64,000 bases of DNA from JAYPWI01 sp038135065 (GTDB lineage: Bacteria > Actinomycetota > Acidimicrobiia > Acidimicrobiales > Poriferisodalaceae): positions 133,767 through 197,766 of the forward strand of contig JAYPWI010000002.1 of NCBI GenBank assembly GCA_038135065.1, given 5' to 3'. Positions 23,286 through 33,314 of the stretch are shown piece by piece. Within the stretch, counting starts at the first letter, position 1; each line of letters begins with the position of its first letter. Under the pieces are notes generated by a model. The model saw only the letters and a program-made list of their open reading frames with translations. It searched no databases and had not been told where the DNA came from. Both the position numbers and the translations under genes were made by a program.

Positions 23286-24137
23286 ATGGAATCTCTGGTC
23301 AGCACAGCATGGCTCGCCGATCACCTCGACGACCCCGATCTCCGCATCCTGGAGTGCACGGTCCACCTGCGGCCCGGTGATGGAGGGTTTGTGGCCGAAT
23401 CCATGTTCGATACTTGGGCGCAGGGCCACATCCCCAACTCTGCCTACGCCGATCTCACCACCGATCTCAGCGACCCGGACAGCGATCTGCGCTTCACCAT
23501 GCCCACGCCCGAACGGTTCGCAGCGGCGATGGAGGCTCTGGGGGTGGGGGAAGGAACCCGGGTGGTGCTCTACGACCGGCGGATGACCATGTGGGCCACC
23601 CGGGTCTTCTGGATGTTGCGGGCCTTCGGCTTCGAACAGTGCGCCGTTCTCGACGGCGGGTGGAAGTCCTGGACCGGGGAGGGGCGGCCGGTGTCGACTG
23701 CGTCGGCACCCCAGTACCTCGACGCCTCCTTCGAGGCTCGACCCCGCCCGGAGATGATCGCCGAGCTGGCAGCCGTGCAGGCCGCCGTCGGCGACGGTTC
23801 GACATGCATCGTCAACGCCCTGTCCCCTCAGAACCACGACGGCACCGACCTCAGCTACGGCCGGGCGGGCCACATCCCGGGGGCCAGCAACGTTTTTGCC
23901 GTGTCGCTGGTCGATGCTGACACCCAGCGGTTCCTGGCCCGGGACACCCTGGCCGCCATGTTCGATCACCTACCTGCCGAAGGGCCGATCATCACCTATT
24001 GCGGCGGGGGCATTGCCGCCACCAGCGACGCCTTCGTCCTCACCGAACTGCTGGGGCGCCGGGAGGTGTCGGTGTACGACGGTTCGTTGAGCGAGTGGAC
24101 TCGTGACCCCGAGCGACCGCTGGTGGTCGACGGCTGA
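23286..24137 (+). CDS. sseA: Tandem rhodanese sulfurtransferase
   Basis: A 283-residue two-domain rhodanese of the thiosulfate/3-mercaptopyruvate sulfurtransferase type. The first domain is inactive, while the second carries the catalytic Cys239 in TYCGGGIAAT, followed by the C-terminal VYDGSLSEWT helix-strand typical of the family. It transfers sulfane sulfur to cyanide or thiol acceptors. The GGG after the Cys differs from the CRxGx(R/T) consensus for mercaptopyruvate and thiosulfate enzymes, so the donor is uncertain. The ATG is 7 nt after TAGGGT (leaderless). Confidence 0.88.
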   Translation: MESLVSTAWLADHLDDPDLRILECTVHLRPGDGGFVAESMFDTWAQGHIPNSAYADLTTDLSDPDSDLRFTMPTPERFAAAMEALGVGEGTRVVLYDRRMTMWATRVFWMLRAFGFEQCAVLDGGWKSWTGEGRPVSTASAPQYLDASFEARPRPEMIAELAAVQAAVGDGSTCIVNALSPQNHDGTDLSYGRAGHIPGASNVFAVSLVDADTQRFLARDTLAAMFDHLPAEGPIITYCGGGIAATSDAFVLTELLGRREVSVYDGSLSEWTRDPERPLVVDG

Positions 24138-24138
24138 C

Positions 24139-24155
24139 GGGTCGCTGATCGACCC
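24139..24155. terminator. Hairpin between convergent rhodanese and enoyl-CoA hydratase genes
   Basis: GGGTCG-CTGAT-CGACCC is a 6-bp stem with a 5-nt loop, starting 2 nt after the rhodanese stop. There is no T-run. It is a candidate bidirectional terminator. Confidence 0.4.
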
Positions 24156-24164
24156 CGGCCCTGG

Positions 24165-24962
24165 TCAGGCGAAGTTCGGGCGGCGCTTCTCGACGATGGC
24201 CGCCCTGCCTTCCCGGACGTCGGAGCCGGTGAAGCCCAACATCTCGAGGGCCACCGAGGTGTCGAAGGTGGGGCCGGCCATGCGCAGCCAGTTGTTCAGG
24301 CTGTACTTGGTCCACATGATGGCCGATTGGCTGCCCGCTGCGAGCTTGCGAGCGACCTCGTAGGCCTTGTCCACCACCTGATCGTCGTCGACGCACAGGC
24401 TGGCCAGTCCCATGGCTTCGGCCTCCTCGCCCGTCATCGAGTCGCAGGTGAGCAGGTAGTACTTCGACTTGGCCATGCCGCACAGCAGGGGCCAGATCAC
24501 TGCGGCATGGTCGCCGGCGGCCACCCCCCGCGTGGTGTGGCCGTCGAGGATGCGGGCGTTGCGGCCGATCACCGAGATATCGGCCATGAAGGCCGCCGCC
24601 AAGCCAGCTCCGACGGCGGTGCCTTCGATGGCCGAGATGATCACCTTGGAGCAATTGATCATGTTGTAGACGATGTCCCGGGCCTCCCTCCACGCGTGCA
24701 TCCGGAAGTCGGCATCGTCGATGATGCGTTCGATCATGGCCAGATCGCCACCGGCGGAAAAGGTGCCGTTCGCTCCCCGGATCACGGCCACCCGGGTGTC
24801 GGGGTCGGTGTCGACGGCCCGCCAGACGTCGGCCAGTGCCAGGTGCTTCCCCTCGTCGACCGCGTTCATCTTGCCCGGGGTGTCGATGCAGATGTCGAGG
24901 ATTCCGTCCTCGTCGGGACCCGTAATGGTCAGTGCAGAGAAGTCGGCGTAGCGATCGGTCAT
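24165..24962 (-). CDS. Enoyl-CoA hydratase/isomerase family protein
   Basis: A 265-residue crotonase-fold protein with GTFSAGGDLAMIERI (first oxyanion loop) and ISAIEGTAVGAGLAAAF (second). The usual catalytic Glu positions are replaced in the region HTTRGVAAGDHAAV, so the exact reaction is open. The ATG at 24962 is 8 nt after a TAGGTT hexamer, fitting a leaderless mRNA. It is convergent with the rhodanese, 27 bp apart, and probably monocistronic. Confidence 0.86.
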   Translation of the reverse strand: MTDRYADFSALTITGPDEDGILDICIDTPGKMNAVDEGKHLALADVWRAVDTDPDTRVAVIRGANGTFSAGGDLAMIERIIDDADFRMHAWREARDIVYNMINCSKVIISAIEGTAVGAGLAAAFMADISVIGRNARILDGHTTRGVAAGDHAAVIWPLLCGMAKSKYYLLTCDSMTGEEAEAMGLASLCVDDDQVVDKAYEVARKLAAGSQSAIMWTKYSLNNWLRMAGPTFDTSVALEMLGFTGSDVREGRAAIVEKRRPNFA

Positions 24963-24970
24963 GGGCAGTG

Positions 24971-24976
24971 AACCTA
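24971..24976 (-). promoter_or_regulatory. -10 hexamer TAGGTT for the enoyl-CoA hydratase (leaderless)
   Basis: TAGGTT on the minus strand ends 8 nt before the ATG at 24962. Confidence 0.58.
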
Positions 24977-25047
24977 GTTGGTGAGGTCGGGGCGATGTCC
25001 CATCGTGGGATCCGAATGGATGCGCGGTGGAGGGCGTCTACTGCGCG

Positions 25048-25479
25048 TCAGCCCATCAGGGAGTCGCGTTCCCGCTCACCCCGCAGGACCTCGGCCACCA
25101 TCCGGATCTGCTCAGGATGACCGAACGTCCGCTCCCATGGGTGGAGTAGGCGGTCGCGCCCGTACCGGGGAATGACGTGGACATGGAAGTGGAACTGCGA
25201 TTGGTCGGCATGGGCCCCGTTGTTGTTCAACAGGTTCACCCCGAGGGGTTGGAGGCGTTCTTTCATCACGTGAGCAACTGCTCGGCACGCCTGCATGACA
25301 TGGGCTGCATCGTCGTCGTCGAGATCCCAGACGTCGACGACGTGTCGTTTGGGGACGACAAGGCAGTGTCCGGGGGTCATCGGGAGCAGGTCCATGAAGG
25401 CGAGGGCGTGCTCGTCCTCGTGGACCTGCTGCGATGGCGACGTCCCGGCAACGATCGAACAGAAGGTGCATCCGGCCAC
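25048..25479 (-). CDS. HIT family nucleotide hydrolase
   Basis: A 143-residue histidine-triad protein. It starts AGCTFCSIVAG, the usual Cys pair (Cys4, Cys7) that binds zinc in Hint-like members, and carries the triad H97-F-H99-V-H101-V in QFHFHVHVIPR. Hint proteins hydrolyse nucleoside phosphoramidates and adenylates. The start is the GTG at 25479, because a TACCCT -10 ends 8 nt upstream and the family begins here; an ATG at 25503 would overlap the divergent acyltransferase start. No RBS is needed if leaderless. Confidence 0.86.
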   Translation of the reverse strand: MAGCTFCSIVAGTSPSQQVHEDEHALAFMDLLPMTPGHCLVVPKRHVVDVWDLDDDDAAHVMQACRAVAHVMKERLQPLGVNLLNNNGAHADQSQFHFHVHVIPRYGRDRLLHPWERTFGHPEQIRMVAEVLRGERERDSLMG

Positions 25480-25487
25480 GACTGGCG

Positions 25488-25493
25488 AGGGTA
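25488..25493 (-). promoter_or_regulatory. -10 hexamer TACCCT for the HIT gene, overlapping the acyltransferase RBS
   Basis: TACCCT on the minus strand ends 8 nt before the HIT GTG. The same bases read on the plus strand supply GAGGG (25487-25491), the only Shine-Dalgarno-like element before the acyltransferase ATG at 25502. Confidence 0.5.
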
Positions 25494-25501
25494 GTGCCCA
25501 C

Positions 25502-26575
25502 ATGGAACGCTTCACCGCCGTGAGCCCGCCCCGCACCGTCGCCACCCGGCGTCGCTCGATGATCCTTCGCCGCTGCGTGACCCTTCCGGCAGCCCTGATC
25601 GGGTTCCCCATCCTGGTGCTGGTCTCACCGGCCCTGGCCGTTGTGACGATCATCGTCGACCTCGTGGTGGCCCCGCGTCGCTTCCCGACCACACGACTGC
25701 TGCTGGCAGTGGCCGGTTATGCAGCCATCACGGTCGCCACGCAGGTGTGCGTCGCGGCGGTATGGGCGTGGAGCCTGTTCGGCCTACGGAACTGGCACCA
25801 CGCCAACCAGGACCGTCTGGCTCGCATGACCCGGTTGTGGGTGGCGGTGGTGAGTCGCTGGTTCGGATCGACCCTTGGCTATCGCCTCGAGGTGGACGGG
25901 GACGAGCTCCTGAGCGGCGGCCCGCTCCGCGTCTGCGCCCGACACCCGTCGATCTTCGATTCGTTCCTGGCTCCCCTGTTGGTGACCCGGGACGGAGGTT
26001 TGGGCATCCGCGTGGTGTTGATGAGAGAACTCCGCCTGGAACCCAATCTGGACATGGTCGCCCATCGGGCACCGCATCACTTCGTGGAGCGCTCGGGGGT
26101 GAATCCCGAAGCGGAAATCGAGGCGATCGCCCGACTGGCCAAGGATCTACCGACTGACTGCGCAGTGATCATCTTTCCCGAAGGGCGTTTGTTCCGACCC
26201 GAGGTGCGGGCCCGGATACTGGCTCGTCTCGAGGCCAGCGATCCCGAGGCCGCAGCTCGGGCCCGCGAATTGGACCACCTGCTGCCGCCCAGGGTCGGCG
26301 GGCCTCAGGCGCTCCTCGAGGCTGCGCCCCACGGCACCGACGTGGTGTTCGTCGGGCATGTGGGATACGAGGGCCTCACCGATCCGCGGACGCTGTGGCG
26401 TTCCATCCCCCTCGCCCTACCGATCGAGGTGAGAGCGGTCCGGCACAGGTCGGCGGAGATTCCGGTGACCCACAACGACAGGATCCAGTGGGTGCACGAT
26501 CGCTGGCGGGAGATGGACTGCTGGGTCGGCGAACGACAGGCCCGCCGCCGAGGTCTCAGCTGCGGCGGAGGGTGA
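25502..26575 (+). CDS. PlsC-type 1-acyl-glycerol-3-phosphate acyltransferase-like membrane protein
   Basis: A 357-residue acyltransferase. Two hydrophobic helices (about residues 26-55 and 66-92) precede the PlsC domain with HPSIFD (His148, Asp153) and FPEG (225-228). Known members transfer acyl groups to lysophosphatidate or related glycolipid acceptors at the membrane. The acceptor block NHxSxxD is altered to RHPSIFD, and the loop after FPEG lacks the usual TRS, so the substrate may differ. The last 20 bp overlap the convergent coaA gene. The ATG at 25502 has GAGGG about 10 nt upstream, a little far. Confidence 0.82.
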   Translation: MERFTAVSPPRTVATRRRSMILRRCVTLPAALIGFPILVLVSPALAVVTIIVDLVVAPRRFPTTRLLLAVAGYAAITVATQVCVAAVWAWSLFGLRNWHHANQDRLARMTRLWVAVVSRWFGSTLGYRLEVDGDELLSGGPLRVCARHPSIFDSFLAPLLVTRDGGLGIRVVLMRELRLEPNLDMVAHRAPHHFVERSGVNPEAEIEAIARLAKDLPTDCAVIIFPEGRLFRPEVRARILARLEASDPEAAARARELDHLLPPRVGGPQALLEAAPHGTDVVFVGHVGYEGLTDPRTLWRSIPLALPIEVRAVRHRSAEIPVTHNDRIQWVHDRWREMDCWVGERQARRRGLSCGGG

Positions 26576-27488
26576 CCCGCTCGATCCGATGATCGGCGCC
26601 CTTGTGGAGCACCAGGTCGGCCCGGGCCCTGGTGGGCAGGATGTTCTCTAGGAGGTTCGGGAGGTTGATCGAGCGCCAGATGGTTCGTGCCACAGCCTCG
26701 GCTGCGTCCTCGGGCAGATGGGCGAAGCGGCTGAAGTACGCGCTCTGCTCTCGGAATGCAGTTGCACGAAGTTGTTGGAATCGTTCGACGTACCACGACT
26801 CGAGGTCGTCAGCCTCGGCATCGACATAGATGGTGAAGTCGAAGAAGTCCGAGACGAACGGGGTGCTTTCGGGGGATCCGGTCTGCAGGACGTTCAGCCC
26901 CTCGACGATGAGGATGTCGGGCTGTTCCACCACCTGGACCTCGTCGGTGATGTCGTAGGTGATGTGGGAGTACACGGGTGCCTCGACCTGTTCCTGACCG
27001 CTGGTCACCAGTTGCAAGAAGTCGACGAGAGCGCCGCGTCGATAGGACTCCGGAAACCCCTTGCGTCCCAAGATCCCCCGCTCTTCGAGTTCGGCGTTGG
27101 GGAGCAGGAAGCCATCGGTCGTGAGAAGGTCGACCTTCGGGTGATCGGGCCAGGCGGCCAGCACGGCTTGCAGGATGCGAGCCGTGGTGCTCTTGCCCGC
27201 TGACACGCTGCCAGCGATGCCGATCAGATACGGACGTGACGGCTGTGCTCGCCCGAAGAAGCGGGAGATGTCGCTGCGCAGTCGGCAGGCGGCCTGGACC
27301 CGCAGGTTCAGCAGCCGGGACAGGGGAAGATAGACGTCTCGCACTCCCTCGACGCTGACCGGTTCGACTCGACCGCTCAGCTCACGGATGTCGTCCTCCG
27401 ACAGGGGGAGAGGGGTGCTGTCCCTCATGCACGACCACTGGTCACGGCTGAAGGTGAGGTGTTCCGATGCGTCGGCGGGCCCAGCCAC
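26556..27488 (-). CDS. coaA: Type I pantothenate kinase
   Basis: A 310-residue kinase, close to the 312 residues of M. tuberculosis CoaA. It phosphorylates pantothenate, the first step of CoA synthesis. Features: P-loop GSVSAGKST (93-101), DLLTTDGFLLPNAEL, RKGFPESYRRGALVDFL, VYSHITYDI, and ILIVEGLNVLQTG. The conserved N-terminal EHLTFSRDQW lies before the first ATG in frame, so the start must be a GTG at 27488 (or 27491), with GGGAA about 9 nt upstream. Convergent overlap of 20 bp with the acyltransferase. Confidence 0.93.
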   Translation of the reverse strand: MAGPADASEHLTFSRDQWSCMRDSTPLPLSEDDIRELSGRVEPVSVEGVRDVYLPLSRLLNLRVQAACRLRSDISRFFGRAQPSRPYLIGIAGSVSAGKSTTARILQAVLAAWPDHPKVDLLTTDGFLLPNAELEERGILGRKGFPESYRRGALVDFLQLVTSGQEQVEAPVYSHITYDITDEVQVVEQPDILIVEGLNVLQTGSPESTPFVSDFFDFTIYVDAEADDLESWYVERFQQLRATAFREQSAYFSRFAHLPEDAAEAVARTIWRSINLPNLLENILPTRARADLVLHKGADHRIERVTLRRS

Positions 27489-27562
27489 CACAACAGGATG
27501 GTTCCCACGCGAGGGTTGCTGCAACTGATCTCGCGTTCGGTAACGACCGTTGGTTCGGTGAA

Positions 27563-28771
27563 TCAGGATCCAGCGAGCGACCCGGTCGGGGTGAACATCC
27601 CGCGCCGCCAGCGCCGAGGGGTGCAGATCAGGGCGCGCGGGTAGTCCTCGAACATCCACCGGGCGAAGTGCCGCCGCGTCCAGTCCGAGGTGTCCACGAG
27701 GCGGAGGGCGGATTCGGCGGCCCACCGTCGTGCGAGTAGTGAGCTGAGCACCCGGGCCATGCGGTCGTCGGCTCGGAGGTTCCGGGCGATCAGCGTTCGG
27801 TACCGAGAGGCGACGACACCGGTCGGACCTCCTCCAGCTATCGCAGTGGCAGCCAAGCGGCCTGTCTCGAGGGCCTGTCCGATGCCTTCGCCGGTCATGG
27901 GGTCGGTAGCGGCTGCAGCATCACCGACGAACAGCACCCGCCCTGCTGTCAGGTCGAGGTCGCCGATGCGGGCCGGGATGGGCCATGCTCGGTAGGGGCT
28001 CTGCGGTGTCAGCTCGCCGAGGACCGCGCGGATGTGGGGCCGTTCGAGCAGTTCGGCCCAGGTTCGGGCGAAGTCCTTGCCCGACAGGGCGTCACCCCGC
28101 ACGATTCCGTAGCCCACGTTGACGACTCCCCCGGGAAGGGGAAACGACCACGCATACCCAGGCAACAGGTCAGGTTCGAACCAGACCCACTGATCGCGTG
28201 ATCCTTCCCCGGTGGAAGTGAAGTACTGACGGGCTGCGTGCCAATCACCTCGATATCCGCTCTGGGCGGTGCCCGTCGCCTTGCGGACAGCCGACCACAT
28301 CCCGTCGGCCGCAATGAGCCAGCGGGTGGACATTGTCGAACCATCGGACAGTTCGAGGCTGACGTGGCCCTCCCGTTCGCGCTGGGTGAGACCGACGAAG
28401 CCCAGGCCCTGCCGCACGTCCACCCCGGCCTCGCCTGCACTGACTACTAGATGATGATCGAGTTCCATACGAGACACGACCGCCGAATGATGTCCACCGT
28501 CGGCGGGCATGGGGAGGGTCAACTGCCGACCCCTCGGGCTGCGGAGCCGAACGCGCTCGACGGGCTGCCAGGAAGCGGCGCGGCGAGGGTCGATGCCCAA
28601 GTGCTCGAGCTCGCCCAAGGCGAGGGCCGTCAGGCCGTCGCCACAGGTCTTGTCCCTCGGAAACGTTGCCCGGTCGATGACGAGGACATCCAGGCCAGCT
28701 CGGGCAGCGGTGAGTGCGGCCGCAATCCCTGCGGGGCCTGCACCGACCACGGTCACGTCGATGGTGGACAC
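27563..28771 (-). CDS. Geranylgeranyl reductase family FAD-dependent oxidoreductase
   Basis: A 402-residue FAD enzyme. The dinucleotide motif VGAGPAG (9-15) and FPRDKTCGDGLTA near residues 37-50 are typical of geranylgeranyl reductases, as is the distal FVGDAAAATDPMTGEGIGQALETG. Family members reduce isoprenoid double bonds, such as menaquinone side chains (MenJ in mycobacteria), or hydroxylate quinones. The start is the GTG at 28771, 15 nt after the PhoD-like gene stop; no clear ribosome-binding site is seen. It is the last gene of the VanW-PhoD-GGR run. Confidence 0.86.
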   Translation of the reverse strand: MSTIDVTVVGAGPAGIAAALTAARAGLDVLVIDRATFPRDKTCGDGLTALALGELEHLGIDPRRAASWQPVERVRLRSPRGRQLTLPMPADGGHHSAVVSRMELDHHLVVSAGEAGVDVRQGLGFVGLTQREREGHVSLELSDGSTMSTRWLIAADGMWSAVRKATGTAQSGYRGDWHAARQYFTSTGEGSRDQWVWFEPDLLPGYAWSFPLPGGVVNVGYGIVRGDALSGKDFARTWAELLERPHIRAVLGELTPQSPYRAWPIPARIGDLDLTAGRVLFVGDAAAATDPMTGEGIGQALETGRLAATAIAGGGPTGVVASRYRTLIARNLRADDRMARVLSSLLARRWAAESALRLVDTSDWTRRHFARWMFEDYPRALICTPRRWRRGMFTPTGSLAGS

Positions 28772-28785
28772 GGCCAGGAGGGTAC

Positions 28786-30348
28786 TCAGTCGATAGTGGG
28801 AAGCGACCGGCCTGCGCGGACGGTCCAGGTCGCCGCATCGGTTGCCTCGTCGCCGGGGCGCTGCGCGTCCACCGACCGCAACCGGGCGGTCACCCGATCT
28901 CGTTCGATGGTGACGAGAAGGTAGCCGTGTACGTCCGGCCGAAACAGGCTGAAGCCTCGCGACGCGCCGAGGACCAGTCGCAGCCCCAACGCCACAGTGG
29001 GGTCCATGCGTGTGGTGACCGAGGGAGCCACGAACTCGGGGATGGCAACGCCCCCTGCCCGTACCTCTGCCGCAGCAGCGGCGTGGATGTCGCCGCTGAG
29101 AACGAGGCTGCGTGGGTTTGTGGCCATACCCGCAACCACCCGTTGGCGGGCGACGGGGTATCCGTCCCACTGGTCGTTGTTGATCGCCGTGGTACCGCCC
29201 AGGGTCACTGATGTGTCTGCCATGACTGTTGGTTGGGCGATGATGTCCCAGCGCCCGTCGTCGGCCACCCCCTCCAGGAGCCATCGTTCTTGTGCCTCCC
29301 CGAGCATCGTCCGATCAGGGTCTTCGAGGTCCGCACACCAGTCGGCGGCCGGTGGGAGGGAACCGGGCCGACAGACCTGGGTCGACCGGTATTGGCGCCC
29401 GTCGAGGAGCCACAGGCGGCACAGCTCACCGAGGTCCAGTCGTCGATGCATGATGAGGCCGCCGCTCGCATCCGGGGGAGGGATCGTGCTCGCCTGCTGC
29501 TCCCACCAGGCTCGGTAGGCACTGGGCCTGCGCTGGTCGGATCGGGTGCCAGCGTCGTTCTGGGCGACCTCGTGATCGTCCCAGATGGCCACCAGGGGCG
29601 CCGATGCGTGGAGGAGTTGGAGGTCGGGGTCGCGTCGGTAGGTGCGGTACAGGCGGCGGTAGTCGTCGAGGTCGCTGGGGTCATACATTCCCTGACTGCG
29701 CACGAGTGGCGGGGTGCCGGGTCGCCCGTAGATGTAGTCGCCGAGGTGAACCACCAGGTCCGGTTCGTCCTGGGCCAGCGCACCGAGGGCGGCGAAGGTG
29801 CCTTCCTCGAAGTGCTGACAGCTGACCACCCCGAGTCGAATCGACGTTCCGCGACGGGCCGAGGTTGATGTTCGACCGATCGGGGATCGGTGTCCCTCCC
29901 ACGTGAACCGGTAGAACAGCGGATCCGGGGGAAGGCCTGCGACCGATACCCGGAGCGTGTGGCCGTCCTGGCGGAGGGCCTGGGCTGTGCCCTGGGCAAT
30001 GGGGGCGGAGAATCCGGGGTCGAGGGAGATCTCCCACGACACGAGGGCATCGCCAGACGTGACAGGCTCGGTGTCCCCGACCAAGGCAGTCCACAACGTC
30101 ACGACATCAGGACCCGGATCACCACTGCCGACTCCGTTGGCGAAGGGAGCGGACGCGGGACTATCGACGGACCATGCTGTTGCCGCAGCAGGAGCTGTAG
30201 TGGGCGGCTCGGGCCCGACACCTGACGGTTCCGCCGGTTGAGTCGGCAACGAGGGGCGGGCAGGCGGGGCCACCTCGCCACGGGGCGCCCTGCTGCAGGA
30301 CGTCAGGATTGCTGCGCCCGACCACGCAACGAACCTGCGGCGATCCAC
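28786..30348 (-). CDS. PhoD-like alkaline phosphatase D family lipoprotein
   Basis: A 520-residue exported metallophosphoesterase. The N-terminus DRRRFVAWSGAAILTSC has a twin-arginine motif and a lipobox-like TSC. A PhoD N-terminal beta domain (PFANGVGSGDPGPDVVTLWT) precedes the catalytic part: GVVSCQHF, VVHLGDYIYG, AIWDDHEVAQND and LSGDIHAAA, which supply the metal ligands. PhoD enzymes hydrolyse phosphodiesters and phosphomonoesters, often wall teichoic acid or lipids, using Ca and Fe. It starts with GTG one base after the VanW-like gene stop, so the two are co-translated. Confidence 0.9.
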   Translation of the reverse strand: MDRRRFVAWSGAAILTSCSRAPRGEVAPPARPSLPTQPAEPSGVGPEPPTTAPAAATAWSVDSPASAPFANGVGSGDPGPDVVTLWTALVGDTEPVTSGDALVSWEISLDPGFSAPIAQGTAQALRQDGHTLRVSVAGLPPDPLFYRFTWEGHRSPIGRTSTSARRGTSIRLGVVSCQHFEEGTFAALGALAQDEPDLVVHLGDYIYGRPGTPPLVRSQGMYDPSDLDDYRRLYRTYRRDPDLQLLHASAPLVAIWDDHEVAQNDAGTRSDQRRPSAYRAWWEQQASTIPPPDASGGLIMHRRLDLGELCRLWLLDGRQYRSTQVCRPGSLPPAADWCADLEDPDRTMLGEAQERWLLEGVADDGRWDIIAQPTVMADTSVTLGGTTAINNDQWDGYPVARQRVVAGMATNPRSLVLSGDIHAAAAAEVRAGGVAIPEFVAPSVTTRMDPTVALGLRLVLGASRGFSLFRPDVHGYLLVTIERDRVTARLRSVDAQRPGDEATDAATWTVRAGRSLPTID

Positions 30349-30349
30349 C

Positions 30350-32158
<1,809 letters not shown>

Positions 32159-32166
32159 GGACACGC

Positions 32167-32172
32167 ATGGTA
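32167..32172 (-). promoter_or_regulatory. -10 hexamer TACCAT for the VanW-PhoD-GGR run (leaderless)
   Basis: TACCAT on the minus strand ends 8 nt before the GTG at 32158. Confidence 0.5.
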
Positions 32173-32356
32173 CGGCGGCCGGTCCTGCATGAGGTCGCGG
32201 CACGGACATCGTCTGTGGGCGAACACTTCAGTCGTTGGGGGCCGACCGCTCCAAAATCTGCTAGCAAAACCAAGGGCGCTCCCGGGGTACGGCGTTCGAA
32301 TCATCGTGTGCGCGTCGACCGGGGGGCGTCGCTACGCAGGAAGGACGCAATACGTC

Positions 32357-33277
32357 ATGAGCAAGCTGTGCGAAGGCCGGGTTGTCATCGTCACTGGTGG
32401 AGCCCGCGGTATCGGGCGTGAGCATTGTCTGATGCTTGCCGAGCACGGGGCCCGAGTGGTCGTCAACGACCTGGGTGGGGCCCGGGACGGCACGGGATCC
32501 GATCTCGGACCGGCAGACGAAGTGGTCGCCGAGATTCGCGACATGGGTGGCGAAGCGATCGCCAACGGCGATGACGTGTCGGACTGGGAGGGTGCCCAGC
32601 GTCTCGTCAACCAGGCGATCGAAACCTTCGGCGATCTTCATGGCGTGGTGAACAACGCCGGCATCCTCCGCGACCGGATGCTGGTCAACATGACCGAGGC
32701 AGAGTGGGATGGGGTGATCCAGGTCCACCTCAAGGGCACCTTTGCCCCGTCGCGGTGGGCCGCCGCGTACTGGCGGGACAAGGCCAAGGCTGGTGAGACG
32801 GTCAATGCGTCCATCGTCAACACCAGCTCGGTCTCGGGCATCTACGGCAACCCGGGTCAGACGAACTACGGGGCGGCCAAGATGGGCATCGCGGCCTTCA
32901 CCATCATCGCGGCCCGTGAGCTGCAGCGGTACGGGGTGCGGGTCAACGCAGTTGCCCCCGGCGCCCTCACCAGGATGACCGAGGACCTGGGCATGGGGTC
33001 GGCGTCGGAGGAGGACAAGGCTCTCATGCACCCGCGCTACATCGCCCCGATCGTCACCTGGTTGATGAGTGCCGAATCGGCGGATGTGACAGGTCGCGTC
33101 TTCGAAGCCTCAGGACGGCTGCTGGGCATCGCCAACACGTGGCACCGAGGGCCCGTGCACGATGCCATCGACGACCCGACTCAGATCGCGGATGTGGCTC
33201 GCCAGTTGGTCCGAGACGCCCAGCCCAACTCCGACATGCAGGGTGAGCCCTACGATGGCGGCCTCATCGGCGGCTAG
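32357..33277 (+). CDS. SDR oxidoreductase, MFE-2-like (3R)-hydroxyacyl-CoA dehydrogenase type
   Basis: A 306-residue SDR with TGGARGIG (13-20), VVNDLGGARDGTG, NNAGILRDRMLVNM and NYGAAKMGI. It is a paralogue of the SDR at 16521-17423 and again resembles the dehydrogenase part of multifunctional enzyme 2. AAGGA lies about 10 nt before the ATG. Next comes a hydratase-2 protein 38 nt downstream, so the two may work in sequence on (3R)-hydroxyacyl-CoA, as the fused domains do in MFE-2. About 60 C-terminal residues after the fold are unique. Confidence 0.86.
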   Translation: MSKLCEGRVVIVTGGARGIGREHCLMLAEHGARVVVNDLGGARDGTGSDLGPADEVVAEIRDMGGEAIANGDDVSDWEGAQRLVNQAIETFGDLHGVVNNAGILRDRMLVNMTEAEWDGVIQVHLKGTFAPSRWAAAYWRDKAKAGETVNASIVNTSSVSGIYGNPGQTNYGAAKMGIAAFTIIAARELQRYGVRVNAVAPGALTRMTEDLGMGSASEEDKALMHPRYIAPIVTWLMSAESADVTGRVFEASGRLLGIANTWHRGPVHDAIDDPTQIADVARQLVRDAQPNSDMQGEPYDGGLIGG

Positions 33278-33314
33278 CCGAGCCAGCGACGACGATCACA
33301 GCGAGGAGACAACG

